Shown one piece after another: positions 12,501 through 27,100 of a stretch of DNA of 64,000 nucleotides (position 1 is the stretch's first letter; each line of letters opens with the position of its first letter). The stretch spans positions 1,054,001-1,118,000 of the forward strand of contig JAGFBZ010000865.1 in the NCBI GenBank assembly GCA_018398805.1, read 5' to 3'. The DNA comes from Hirundichthys speculiger (lineage: Eukaryota; Chordata; Actinopteri; Beloniformes; Exocoetidae). The position numbers and the translations under genes were made by a program. Below the pieces are notes generated by a model. The model was not told the origin of the DNA. It was given only the letters and a program-made list of their open reading frames with translations, and ran no database searches.

Positions 12501-15160
12501 AACCCATGGGTGATGTCACAAAGGGCATGTCCAGTTCCACAACAAAAATTCTTCCACATATCCAGGTGTGTTGAAGCAGGACATAAAAACAAAAAAACTG
12601 AATGCAACACTACTCAGTGGCAAACAGATAAGACAGTGGTTGAATTGATCATTTAAAAATAAAATAAAATAAACAGCCTCTGAAATCATAATGCAATAAC
12701 TCAATGACACTCTTTGTTGCCACAAATTATCAGTTTCTAGCACGCTCAGTTTGAAAATATTAATACATAATGAGGCAAATGATGCCTTATTTCCAGACAG
12801 GGAACAGAGCACAGTCCAGAGACAAGTATTTTAAAAGTGATACCTTCATCCTCACTGACTCACCCTCCACTCTCAAACACTAACACAGACACGACAATTT
12901 CCATTTCAAACGAAAGTGCCTTTCTCACAGGAGACAATTACAGGGCTTTACAACCTGCAGACAGCTGGATATTTATTTCTTCTTCTTTCTGAAACATAAC
13001 TGAATAGGAGGCTGCGTTACACCGTGTGTGTCATTTTAATGGTTACCCTGCAGTGCTGCGAGATAAAGCTGCGTGGGTGTAATGATAGCATTGCTGAGCT
13101 CTGAAAATCAGTGTAGTGATAATTATTAAAGCTCAGTTTCAGACAGCCTCACCCTGTGTGTAGCTGTGTGGTTTTATCTGTAATCCAGAGTTTAATGAAC
13201 ACATCATTTCTCCAAAAAGATCACCGCTGCCCGTCAGGTGAAAGTTCTGCTCTACTGTCAGTTTATAGGGCACATAGAACCACCATTAAGTTTAATTAAA
13301 ACTGAGGTTTGTCACTGATGTGATGTGAGCCAGATTATGGCGTTCACTGTGTTAACTGTGGGGGAAGTGGAAAAAGCAGCCATTTTTACATAGTGTCTGT
13401 TGCTGCCTGGATGTGTTGTGGGAAGCTGTCTATCATTTGAGTCTCAAGGATGCCAACGGATGTTTCCTGGCAGGAGAGATGCTCGCTGGTTTCTCCTGAG
13501 CAGTCGTCTGGCTTTTCTCTCAGATTGCTCATTGTGTGTACATTTCCACTGCCCTTACAATTGTGCAATTTGGAAATGAAAATAGAAAACACGCCTAATG
13601 GAAATATGTCAGCTTCACAAAAACTCCTAAATATAAGAAAAAAATTTTGTACCCTTGCATGAGGCGGTATTTCTGCTGAATCGAATAAGGAATATTTCAC
13701 AAAGCTTTTTTTTTTTCCCACATCCACAGGTGACATGATGTTCCAGTAGGAGTTAAGTTCATTCTAAAATTAAAGGGGTTTTGGAAGTCCATTGTCCAAT
13801 GATAAAACATGACTTTGTTGTGTTAGATTAGATTAGATTATTTATTTATTCATCTCGTATTATACATACGATCCAAAACCATATACTCAACAACACAGGA
13901 CAAGATAAAGTGATGACAGGGCTTTGGCTAAAAGAACAAAAAGGACGGCCCCAAGATAAAAAGCAAGATAAGTTAAAACATCAGTAGATAAGAAACACTA
14001 AAATATTCAAACCGCCAAAGGATAAAAAATGTGCCTTTCATAAAAACAAGATAAAGGAAACAATACAAAACATAAATACAAAGTTATATTGCAGTTTCTT
14101 TCACTTGTTAATAGCACTGATGGCTGCTGGTACAAAGCTGTTTTTGTAGCGTTTGGTTTTGCAAGCAGGTACCATGAACCTCCGACCTGATGGGAGCAGC
14201 TGAAACTCACCTTTAAGAGGGTGGGAGTTGTCTTTTAAAATAGAGCCAGCTATCTTCTGTAACCGTTTAATACACAGGGATTCTGGATAAAGCTGAGACT
14301 CACCAATCAGCTTGCTAACTAAACTGAAATATGTAAAAAAGTTTAACAAGCTTGTAAATGACAACAGAATAATTATGCTGCTGAGTTTTATCAGCAGTTT
14401 GAAAAATCGCTTTTTGTCTTGCACCAAAACTGTTATGAAAATTCAATCAGTCACATCCGTGCCAAACCGTCAAACCCTTGCTCCTGATTTGAAAAACTAA
14501 AGGCAGGTTTACACTACTAAATGTTAACCTGAATTTTCATGTTGCAAAAATGTTGGAAGCAGCTGACAGATGGCCAAGATCAGAGGCTGATCTGCAAACG
14601 ACTGGGAGCAGCTCGCCAACATGCTGCACTCTTCAGACATTTTGGAGGCAACGAGGGGAGATTTTAGTGAGTCAGTGACCAATGAGGAGCTAAAACCAAG
14701 GAGACGGCAAGAGACAAGATGAAAAGCAAGATATATATACATATATATTTATATACATATATACACATACTATATATATATAATATATATATATATATAT
14801 ACAGTCAAGGGAAAAAATTATTAGACCACCCTTGTTTTCTTCAGTTTCTTGTTCATTTTAATGCCTGGTACAACTAAAGGTACATTTGTTTGGACAAACA
14901 TAACGATAACCACAAAGATTGCTCATAAGAGTTTTATTTAAGAGCTGATACCATTTTCCATGGTTTTCTTGATTATAACCTAAATTACTTAAGTTTTTAC
15001 ATCAATAGCTATGGCGTTGTACTGCCAAAAACACTGCTTTTATGCATTCAGTGTTTTCTTTTCTGTCTGTTTTAGTCACATGATGACGTTTAGTGGTACC
15101 AGGTATTAAAATGAACAAGAAAGTAAAGAAAAAATGGTGGTCTAATAATTTTTTCCATGA

Positions 15161-15198
<38 letters not shown>

Positions 15199-18100
15199 AA
15201 ATGCTACAGTTGATGTTCCCAGTGTGCAACAGTCCCGAGAGGAAGAGAGAAGGCAACTTTCTTCAACAACCCGATGAGCAAAACAGGCTGATTCCCCAGG
15301 AGTTACTTGGTGATACTCCAGTGTCAACAATGAGAAACAGAAATCCCCACCTAACACAAGAATGCAGCTGCACCTCAAAAGAGAAAAACAAAAAAAACTT
15401 GTTAAGCAGTTCTCCCACACAAATGACCTTTAATCAATTATGAAGCCCAGTGGAACTTATTTACAGTGGTAGCAAAGCTATAGCGAGTCTTTCCGCAGAG
15501 AAACCTAAAGTCAATGGTCCTATAGTAAAGACTGAATCACTGAAGTAAAAGTCAGTGATTGTCATAGAACTGAAATATGTAAAAATGTATTTTACAACAG
15601 CTTTGGCAATGGATGAATTCAAATCCTGAAGAAATAGTAATTCTAGTAATAGTAATAAAACTATACACCTTACATGCAGGTATTTCTTATATTATTTTGT
15701 AAGTCTAATCCACTGTACTGTGTTGCAGAACAAAAGAAAATTCCAAGTACAGAAAGGATTTATGGTATTTGACAGCTGAAGACATCTTATAAAGGAGAAG
15801 ATGACAAAAGACATTGTTGACAAAAGGAAACAAATAAATGCGAAAGGGCAGCGTGTCAGAGTGTGTGTGCCGTGACAACACGCCTGCAGAAAAACACTGT
15901 CAGTGAGAGCAAAACACTGCTATTGTCTACCAGGAGCTCACAGTCTTAAGTTGGGTGCCTTAACTCAATGAGAGTCATATTTCAGTCTGCCTACCACGAA
16001 AGCAGATTCATTATCGGTGTTGATGAAGATAAATGCTCCGAGCTCAACTGTGATCAAAAGAAACAGCGCTGTAATGAATCCTGGAAGAAAACCGACAGGG
16101 CTGCAGTTATACTGAAATCAATACAGCGGCTAAAAACACATTCTTCACCCTCCAAACAGCAGTGCAAACATTCAATCACTCTGCACAAATCCTTCACAAA
16201 AAAAACAAGGATGTTAATATGGCCAAAAGCTGGAATGACCCAGTAACAGATGAAGGAATTGAAAAGCTACAGCAGACAGCCGTCCAGTGTATTTGATATT
16301 GACTGTTATCCTGCACCACTCTGCTTTGATGAAAGGTGCTCATAACAAGAGAGGACAGACATATAAATACACCACGAATACGGATGATACCTGTCAGATC
16401 TTTATATTCTATCATCGTGTGCATTATTGTGTAGCATGTACCTTTGTCACAACCAAGTAGTGTCCACACAAAGAACACAAATTATGAGACAGTTTTATAG
16501 TGCAGCGATGAAAACATGTAACCTTGTACTTATATAACCATGTGTTTTTTTTTTTTTCTTTAATCCATAACCAGCCATAACTGACAGCAAAGTAGAAAAA
16601 TGAAAAGTCCTTGGATAACACTGGGGCTTGAACTTGGTTTTCTGGCATGACAGTGCAAAATTTAACACCACCTACTTCCTGGTAGGTTCTTCTCTGATCA
16701 CTTTACAGTGCAGTCAGTCAACTCACTCAACAATGAATGCAATCATTATTATTATCATTATTACAGCAAATGCCTATAATTTAGCATCTCTGCTCGGAAA
16801 TCATCCCTCCCCACAGATGATATTTATACTGAGATTTTATGAGCAAAACTAAAACTCATATCTTGATCCTGAGACTCTGAGCCTACAGGTGGATGCTGGT
16901 GGGATTTTAGATCTGCAGCAAGCTTGACAGTTGTGCACCAGTTGGTAAGAGAGGCCGGCACTGTTTTCCTTTTTATGGTTTCATGGAATGGAAAATGTAA
17001 ACATGATGCAATATGTAAAGGAAAACATATGCACGAAATAACTTTGAAATAATTTAATTTAATTTCTATTTTTTAATCAACACAATGCATAGGCAAGTGT
17101 GGATTTCAAATGTCAGAGGAAGGTATGCACAATTTTGAAACCCAAAAAGAGATTTAAAGAAGAAAAGAAAAGTTATTCGTTTATTTTAACAAGTGTAGAA
17201 GTGCAGCTGGCCGAATGTTTTCTGCACCTTTTCTTCCATTCCTGCAATTTGCCGAGTAGAAATGACAGTAAAACAAATATCTTGGATTCTGGGGCAATGA
17301 AATACTTATCTCTTCTCAAAATGTTGTATACTCAAGCCATTCAATGAGAAATAATTATCGGATTCTTTTTCATTCCAGATGTTGAAGAATGGCTGTGAAG
17401 TGTGATGTTCAAAATAAAAAACACAGGATGTCCTTTTGGCCTTGACCTTAACTAAAGATCTATACATATTCAACAAATCTATCTATTATATATTTGTTGG
17501 GCACAAGCCGGAGTGTTCTTTAATAACTGGCTGTTCCTGAAAATCAAAAAACAACGACCAGATTAGCATGTAATGTGAATTTATCCCCAGCCAACAATAA
17601 AAACATAATTTACTCCAAAAGGCCGAAAACTGAAAGAGCCTCTGGCCATCATTTATGAGGGCGTATACACCCACAGCCAGACAGGGCTCCGCCATTTAAC
17701 ACACCAGCGTAGAATAAATCCTTGCTTCATTTAGGCTGAGAGCTTCAGCCTCTGCTGAGGCTGTTTTACAGAGATTGTCAGCATTTGTGTTTGTGCTCGC
17801 AAAGTAGGTCAAATCAATAATTCATGGACTGGAGCCCGGATGTGCACCCTGTGAGTGTCTTTAAATGATTCATGCATTTAATATATGTAGGATGTGTTAA
17901 AAAAATGTTTAAAAAATGTAAAATATAAAAAAACAAATGTTGTTACTAGTAAAGATTTAAATCCATTTTCACCATACTGGTGAAACACGCAGCTACTTTA
18001 TTGTAAAGGGAATAAAATGTGTTAAAACAAATGAAAAAAAAAATATGATTTTACGTTCAATGTGAAGATGAACACAACATACTTATGAATTATTTTATGC

Positions 18101-21100
18101 TTCTATTTAAAATTAAACTCGGATTAAGCCTTATTAGTTTAAGGAGCCTTTACTTAAGAGGTAACATATCTGCCCACAGATATATGTGTCATAACTTATT
18201 TGGTTTTATTTAAAAAATATTAAAAAATATAAAAACATATAAAGACTTTTACACCGATAAAACAATGTCCCACCTCTTCTTGAAAAAAGACATTTTACAT
18301 TTGCGTTGAATTCCGTGCTTCAGTGTTGGTGGTGTCATGGTAGTACCAGGACCATAAAGCACATGAAGGCAAATCTACCAAATATAAAGTCTACATGATC
18401 CTCACTCCTAAAAACGAGGTAGAGACAGCATGACAGCATGTGATGAATGAGATAATCAGTTAATCAGATACAATATGAGCACTAAAAAGTAGATGAAATC
18501 TACTGAAAATACAAAAAAAAAAAAAAAAAATCCCTGACCCTGTCACATGGCACATCTGCTGGTCTCATCCTGCACATGCAGCACGTTTTCTGAGTCACAC
18601 ACAGCTCCAATATGATGCAAAGTCACGGCACTCTGATTAAACTGTGTATAATCCCTGACAGGCCATTCAGCTTCAGCTCTGCAGCCGGCAGGAGACTGAT
18701 GTCTGTGTACGAGGGGATGTGAGTTCATATTGTGAGTCTAAGGTTGAAACTGAACAAGATGGGCTTTCTAATAAGGGAACGTCACCAGGCACCCAGACAT
18801 GAGACTGAGGACATGATGCATTCATCTTTTTCTGTCCATCCTGCTCTTTTCTCCTCCACGTTCATTACCATTTCTCATCTTATTCTTCTTCCTTTGGATA
18901 CTCCTTTCTGTCAAATTTGCTCTTCCCTTTTTATCTCCCTGTGTGGAAAGCTGTCCTGCAGATCTGATGAATCAAAAATATTGATTTCTTATTTGGATGT
19001 TCGTGCAAAGAATTTGTGCCTGAAAATAAACAGAAATGTGAAGGAAACAGAAGAACTTTTGTAAACACCTGTTCCCAGGTACAAACCAGAAAACTGATGC
19101 TTTCATCCACAATGTTGTCTAAGTTTTTGAAGGTTTAAGTCACTTTTAGGACCAGCAGGAGAGTTGCAGCCTAAATGGTGATCTAGAGACAAATATAGTA
19201 AAATATATAGATATATATATAGTAAAATAAAAGTGCCTAAACACAAAAGGAAAATGCCACTTCAACCTTCTATGTGCGGTAGCTGTAGTAACATGATTAT
19301 TTGTTATTACTGAATGGTTATTTCTCTTTAATTCTTTGCAAGGAGACATGATCATCTCATATTATTTGTTTCATGACCTCAGTTTGGAAATTGATCTTTT
19401 TCTTCACTTCACACCACACATATTCTCCTTAAACAAGGTCTTTGGGGCTATAAATTCATCTATATTTGTTGCATAGCTCTTCATCATGCCCACATCACTT
19501 TGGCAGTTAAACAAACACGAATCCCAGGCGCACACATGAATGGGTATTGGGGAGAAAATCCTGCAGGCTTCTAGATTATAGATCCAACTAATAACGATGT
19601 AACCTGAATGTCCCTGAGGTAAAACCCATTCATTGAGGAAAATGATGTGGTTCAATTTTCTCTTATCATTGTTGGTGCTATTTTCATTTAATAAAGGAAA
19701 CTGCCTTGTCCATGGCAGGACAAACAACATATTAATTATGATGCAACAATAAAAGGAACACACCATTATGTTGTGGAAAATTAATGTTAACATTTAATGC
19801 AGAATGGAAATAGAAATACAAACTATCATTTTCCTCCTGATTCCATCTGGTACGGCAGATCTTACGCTTATAAAACAGGTCCCGAGAATTTTCACTTTCC
19901 CAGGAACTGTTCATCTTTCCTGCAGTGGTTGATGCCCAGAATGGGAAATATTCAAGTCCTGAATAAAACATTGGCCATGGCCTGAATACTGATGCTAACA
20001 GAGAGGAAGGATGACGAAGAAACAAGAAGAAGAGGAGAGAAAAACCAGGGAAAATAAAGAGCAGCACCTCACTTTCTATTCTCCGACAAACCTGCAGCAA
20101 CCTGGCATAGGAATGAGTGAGTCTGCAGAACAAAAGGAATAGTTCTTCAAATGACACTGGCTAATTACGGCTCCCTCGCGTTATCGCTGGATGAGGACAT
20201 TAAATGAATTTAGTCTTCGAGTGCCTTCATTCAAAGCGTAGTGACACAGAACAAGTTAGTTATCTGTCTGTTGTAAACTGTGTCTGTCTGTCTTTAACCC
20301 CCCCACAGCCAAGCTGACATCAGGAAACTGAGAACACCACCGTTCAGCTGTCTGGCCACTGTGTGTCCTTCTGCCAGGACAAATGAATCCTCTCCTTTAA
20401 CTGGTTCCAGTAAATATGCTTTTAGGTCAGTATGTATGTCAGACTCATTACTGCGTTGGAGCCAAAGTGTGATTTTAACTCTAGAGTTAAGAGTGAGTGG
20501 ACGTGGAGGTGACATCAGCCTCTGAGATCCAGGGAAGGATTTCCCTGTTGGAAAAGAACGGAGCTGCCTTCAGAGAAAGACAAACATTTGCACTTGTCAG
20601 GAGCGTAACAAAGACGCTAACGACAGCGGAGCACCAAGGGAAAGGTCTCCTGATGGACGCGTTTCAGGGCGTCTGTCTTTAAGCCGGATGGCAAATGACA
20701 AGCAAAGACGAGGAGTGTTCGCAGCATCAGTGGAAGAGGAAGTAAACTGGGGTAAAAGGGTGGTGGGGGCGCATGTCTTCAGGTACCGCTCAGCTGGACT
20801 CCATCCAGTGCGGCATCAGTTTTACTGCATTGCTGCACTCGGCGAAATTTGGATAAGCTGAGTGGCAAGTTTTTGATGTTCGACTTGAAACTTGAAGCTA
20901 CCGTATTTTCCGGACTATAAAGCGCACCTAAATATAAGCCGCACCCACTAAAATTTAAATATATATTTTGTCACATATACGCCGCACCGGACTATAAGCC
21001 GCCGGTAATAATAATAATAGATATTGATGCTCACAAAATGAATGTAGAGTAGCATAGCCAACATAGGCTACTTAACAAAAACAGAGCAGCCTTTAACTAC

Positions 21101-24100
21101 TTGGTTTGTTTTTGGTTTTTGCACTTCCTGCTAGAGCGCCCCCTGAGGGATGAAGAAAAATTCATAGAAAAGCCGCCCGCATCTCTGTATAAGCCTCATG
21201 GTTTAAAGCGCGGGACAAAAGTAGCGGCTTATAGTCCGAAAAATACGGTACTCTGCATGGTGATGTGGAAAGTAAACTGGTAGAGATCACCATGGTATTT
21301 CACGTGAATTAGACTTTGTTATTCTGCAATGAATCTGCAACCAGAGACGCTGCAATGAGGTAGGCATACTAGGCAATTTCCTAGGGCCCCGAGCAGGAAG
21401 GGGCCCCAGGACAGCAGTGACATTGGTCCTTTTGTCAATGACAAAATGACTGAACTACTTTAGACACTGCAACGACGATGTGTTGAAAACCCCCTCGCAT
21501 AGGGCCTCCACTAGCTGTCACTGCCTCGTGTGTTAAGGGACCCCCCGAGACGCGGCCAATATCGATCCATATCAATGACACAACCTGAAACCTCATAGAC
21601 ACTGCAGAGACACGTTTGGAACCCCCCTAATGGGCCCCGACTGCCTGTGGCCAGCTTTCTGCGGTGCTTCAAACTCGATACAAGAAAAATGAAGCGAGCA
21701 TATCCATCAGGACATGCAAAAAGAAAAAAAAAACAAGAAGATGAAGAAAAAAGAAAATGGGAAAGTGATAAATTCAAAGGTGTATAAGCTGACATTATTA
21801 AAAAAAAAAAAAAAGTTGTGATGCCACTTTGTCCCAGTCTGTAGTCTCAGGAAGCACAACTGCACATGACATGTTTACTGCACCTTAGATTGGCTTATTT
21901 TAACAGTAATTAACAGTACGCTAACCAGTAACTGATTTGTATTTGGAAGAGGGTGATATCATATGTCTCCTTGAATTTTCTGCAATGTCACATTAATCAA
22001 AAATATTATCAGGTAGAGTAAAGTTGGCTGTTCATTAATTATTCCAAACAGATCTTAATGTTGAGTGTGTTAGCATACACAATTCTTGCAGCATGAACAT
22101 AAAGCCAGCTGACTAAACACGTTGTGGATTTTTGGATTGAATGATTTTCTTGGTGTTTTGGGGCCGGGAGGGCCCCCATGCTCACTCTTGGTTTGGGCCC
22201 CCAAGGTGACTAGAAACGGCCCTGTCTGCAACTATTATAAAAAAGAAGAGAAAAGAAAAATGACTCCCTCTACACTTATTCTAACTGACAAAATTCGGGA
22301 TGACTGAATTTTTTCTTACATCCTGCAAGGCATTAAAGCCCCTGCAGATGTACTGATCTCCACAAGCTCTCCACTTTGATGCTGAATCCTCGCGCTGTGT
22401 GTCTTCCACGTGCTACCTGCTCATTTCCCATCTATTTTCCCTTTCTCTAATCTTTCTTCCCTTGCTTCACTCTTTTTGTCCTTCCCACCCATCTGTTATC
22501 TCCCAGCTGAATCTTTTTTACGCTGCACTGCAGTAGCCCTACCAATGATCCAGGCTGGATGACTCACCCCCTCACAATCTGCTATCCCGGAGCCCCGCAG
22601 GCGTCAACCACATGCAAAGACCCCTCTGCTGCCCCCGGGGTTGCATGGACGTACATCTGTGCACGCTCATGTGCACCTGATTATCGGTCACTTTTTCCCA
22701 TGTAAGTCAGCGTGGGAATCTACATATAAAAACTAGAAATAGATATAAGTCAGTGAGTGCTACTTTTTTTTTCTTTCCCTGTGAGCTACAAACTTAAATG
22801 TCAAATGTTCTAAGGAATCAAAAAGCGCTTATATTAGTATTCAGTGCACATACTGGGAAAGCTTCTGTCAAACCAAGGCTGAGTAGAAAATAAAAGATTA
22901 CTGCTGCAATACACCCTGAAAGGTACATATCTTATTCAAATCTGCTAACTGCTTCTTGATTCCTTAATGAGCAAAAATGCACAGAAAGATGTAGATTACA
23001 GGTTTCTACAGAGTCTCGACAGATAATCTGATTTCCGCCGAGAACAGAGCTGACACTTCAGCCTGCGCATGCATCTGCTCCCCTGTGTGTTGGCATTGCT
23101 GTCCGAGTTCCTCCTGAAAAGATCATTTCAGAAGCACACGAGGAGGAACAGTTAACTGGATCCACCAACGAGAAAATATCAGGGCTTCATTTCCAACCGT
23201 GCTGGCAGTGAATATGGGTGTGAAATATACCACATGAGAGCTGTCAGTGCATCAGCTTCAACACTACTACAGCCAGTGAAGGCTACAGCATAGAGCCATA
23301 CGGTGTTGATCTGCAGCCAAGACCATCTTTGAAATGGACTCATTTACATTAATGCACTGTGCTTTTCAGCATGCGCAGGTACCGTCATGACAAAAAGCCT
23401 GACTCTAGATAAAGGCAGTACTGCATTTATATAAAGCATAAAGTTTAGCATTTGATGTAGGGAAAATTAAACCGGTTAACCTAACATTTTGGAATTTTAA
23501 CTCAGTTGCCACCAAACCCAGGGTTTGATGAGAAGGTAAATACCATTTTCTTCTCTGTGGATCCAAAAACCAAGTCTGACAAAGCCCCTACGAACCTCGC
23601 CTGTTATAGTCACTGTAAGTGGCACAATGAACTTCCCAATTACTCCAACATTTTCTTATTTACATTTGACTTGCAGAATGAGAAACAATAATCTCATTAA
23701 CAGATACATATTAGCGAAGCAGCAGAGCTGGGAGCAGTGATTACGCCCAGCTTTTTAGTTCACACTGTTGCCAAGAGACAGAGAGGTCAGTGAGGTCCAT
23801 CAGCTCGCCGGCACATAACGGACCAGCGTTCCCAGGTGTACGATAATTATCGTATTTGTACGATAATTTGGCCCTCTGTACGATGTACGATCAATAATCC
23901 AAAAAAAGGCCAAATGTACGATAATTTGACTATTTCAAATTATTGCCTGCCGCAACTGTCTGCCGGAGAGCTTTTTTTTTGTGAACCTGAAGGCATCTGT
24001 TCCCATGTGACATGTTTCCAGCCAATCGTGCTTTGCTGAGCGTGAGATACGAATGTTTGTAACAGAACAACGAGCATGATAGGCTGAATGGGCAGCTTCG

Positions 24101-27100
24101 CCCGCTATTTAACACGAGTGATTTGAAATTTGACTATAGTTATTTTGGTTATGACAGATGTACGATAATTTCCCTCAAAATACGACAATTTTGAGTCTCT
24201 GGTGCGATAATCCTACATTTCCCACCTGGCAACGCTGTAACGTACAATCCGCTTCCAAAGTGTGTTGCTATTATTGTTATTGGATATACAGAGAAGACAG
24301 CAGGATTTACTCTCTTATCAAATTCTAGAGTTAATTGCAAATAATCTAATTCCCAAAATGCTGGTGCATCTCTTTAAAATGCACATATTTTGCCCTTTTC
24401 AACAGGTCAGCACGTTTTATGGGGTGGAGTCTTGTTTTCAGCCCTTTCCTCTGAAGAATGTGCATCTTTGGCCAAAACTGGTGTTTTACCATCGTCAGAG
24501 AAACAATGAATGCTGAGGAGGTGATGTGTGGGAGAAAAATGAGGAGGCAGGATCATCTGACTCAAATCTGGGTCTGTGACATCAGAGAACCTTGAACAGT
24601 CTGAACAGTCCAATTAATTTACATACAGAGGAGCTCTGAGGGACCTTGTCAGTTTCTTTCTGACACTGTCAAGACAAGAGAAATGATTATAGCCGGGAGG
24701 TCTGCAGGAGCAGAACCCTCAGAGACCTTTATTTCTGTTTTACTCACTTCTTGGCTCTGGCTCTCTTTTACACACGTTTTTATCTTCTGATTTGCGGTAA
24801 ATGCTTACTCCTTTAAGACAACATGTGCTCTTTGCATCCTAAAAAAAAGTTCCTTAAACAAGATTGTAGTTAAAATACACCAGTTTTAAATAGAAAACAT
24901 GCATGGTGTCATGCTTTGTTGAGGTTTACTGGCAGTGATACGGTAATCAAGAACGCTTCAGATTCACCTTCAGAATCCGGTTTTTATGCGCGCGCTGTAA
25001 CAATAACCTCTAATTTCATGTCTCAGTTAATGTCTACTGGACATGACACTGATAAAACATGTCTCTGAGTTTTTTTTTCCCTAAAATTGTCAACAATTTG
25101 CAGGATTATAACAATCAATTCTTTATCTGGCTTTTTACATTCCACCCAGACCATAAAATGAAACAGATATATGATATATCAGTCTTGATAACACAGCTTC
25201 TCTTATTAGCATCCATTTTCTTTCTCTTTTCTCCGTGACTTGCTTTCTCCACTAAACCGGGACCATTCTGGCCAACTTGTTAGCTGAAACAACCAAAAGA
25301 TAACTGGGTAACAACGGTGGCAGCTGCAGACAACAGAAGAGCATTCCTGTCAACATGGCGCTCCTGATGAGCCTCATGTTCATCACATGAATGCATGTGC
25401 ACATGATCTGCTGCGGGACCCAAGTCTGTTGCTGTGAGGGGAGCATCTGCTCTGAGCATGACTCATTTCACTCTGAGGTAAAGTTGACTTGTGATGTAGT
25501 AAGCAGCAGTTTTCAGATCAAAAGTATGACGCACAAAAGTTTCTTTATTTAGAAACGCTTATTTGTTCTGTATGTGTGTGTGGTATAGACTAAACACAAA
25601 CTCTTTCCATGAATGCTCAGCAACGCATGTTTAGTTACATCACTGTTTTGCATGGCACAGTGTGAGAATTGCTGTGAAAAAACCCTTGGTAAATAATAAA
25701 TGCAAATTAAAAAAAAAAAAAAAAAAACAATTACTGGGGAAGCCGCAGCACGTTGCCACTCACGTTCAGTGCTGCTCCGCTTATAAAAACAGTCCTTGGT
25801 ATTAATACTTCACACTGAGCCCTGATGTCCTTGAGAGAAGAAGAGAGAGGTGTCTTCTGTCTGACAAAAGTGAGAGCATGGATCTGTGACTATTTGAAAA
25901 GGTGAAACCGAGGTTGTGTGAGTGTGTGCGAATCTTATAAAATCCCAGTAACTTGACAGCATTTGACCTTTTATTAGCTGTTTCTATCAACAACTTCCAT
26001 AATGTCTAGAGTGAAGAAATGCTGCAATCCTCCTTCACAAGAAAAAAAGGCTTTCTTTGCACGCAGCAGGTTCTACATTAGATGCACGAGATGCTTCTCA
26101 GCATCTCAGCACACAGATATGAAATGCTCCCGTAATATACATTCAATAATGTGTATTATATCTGAAGATCTTAATTCGATGGAAAAGGAAAGGAAAGGAA
26201 GTAAAATGTAACGCATCCCATTACTGATTCATCAGAAAAATATTCAGCAGATATATTATGCATTTACATAATACATAAAAATGGCAAAAATACCAAACAA
26301 AATACCCAAAATACTTAGACTAAACTAACTCTTTAGAGTGCCAAAAAAGAAAAAAATTATTGGCCACCTGAATTTAAAGTAAAAACCATCAAAATAGATA
26401 CGTTCTCCCTAAAAACCCAGACTGATTATATCCAATTGAGGCCCAAACCCTTAATCTCTCGATCCCCCACCTCCTTGACCTGAAGTGGGAGTTCTAAAGA
26501 AGGTTTGGACAGCACGAGTGGATGTATCAGCCAGCAAGTGGCCAGATTGCAGATAAATCTGGATTAGAAGGTTGAGGCATGAGAACAGAGGAGTTGAAGG
26601 GAGCCTTCTGCTACAGGGGGTGTGGGGACTGAAGCAGTGTGTGTGTGTGTTGTGTTCGTATGTTTAGGGGGTGTGTAACGTTGAGGAGCAGACGGCAGAA
26701 GACCACAGAGGCAACTCACTGTGAGCCTGGAGCTGAAAGAACCACAATGGAAAGAGCTGCGCTGCAGACCGAGCTGTGAAAAATCTCCACATTTTATGCT
26801 TGGCACATATTTACACGCTCAGCAACACTTCTTTATACTCGCAGTCTGAGAGCCACCTAATTGAATGCGTATCATCTGAAGCGAAGGTATAAATGGTGAC
26901 AAGCACCTCCACGTTTGTCTCTCACAAAAAAAGTACATAGATGCACTTGAAGCTGTAAAGGGACGTCTGCAGGGACATTGAGGAGATTCTGCTAACTGGT
27001 GACAATAGAGCCATCGCACACATAGGAAAAACACAGTTCGTACTGCTACTGAAAGCCTTATGTGGTGTGTTGTTTATTCCTAAACTGATCAAATGAACTC

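Larger units (their letters stand above)
4265..13800 (-). other. sh3gl2: sh3gl2 intron 1, 3' portion
   Basis: This is AT-rich intron without a supportable exon. It contains a perfect CRE palindrome at 6150-6169 and an RTE tail at 10801-10874. A stretch near 9540-9610 with adjacent TTAATT/TTAATTAG motifs could be regulatory. Open frames of 60-125 codons scatter on both strands with no domain signatures. Confidence 0.5.

Noticed and set aside
19404..20157. Overlapping 129- and 141-codon minus-strand frames
   Set aside because: Low-complexity hydrophobic content in two frames over the same AT-rich DNA, with no family motif.
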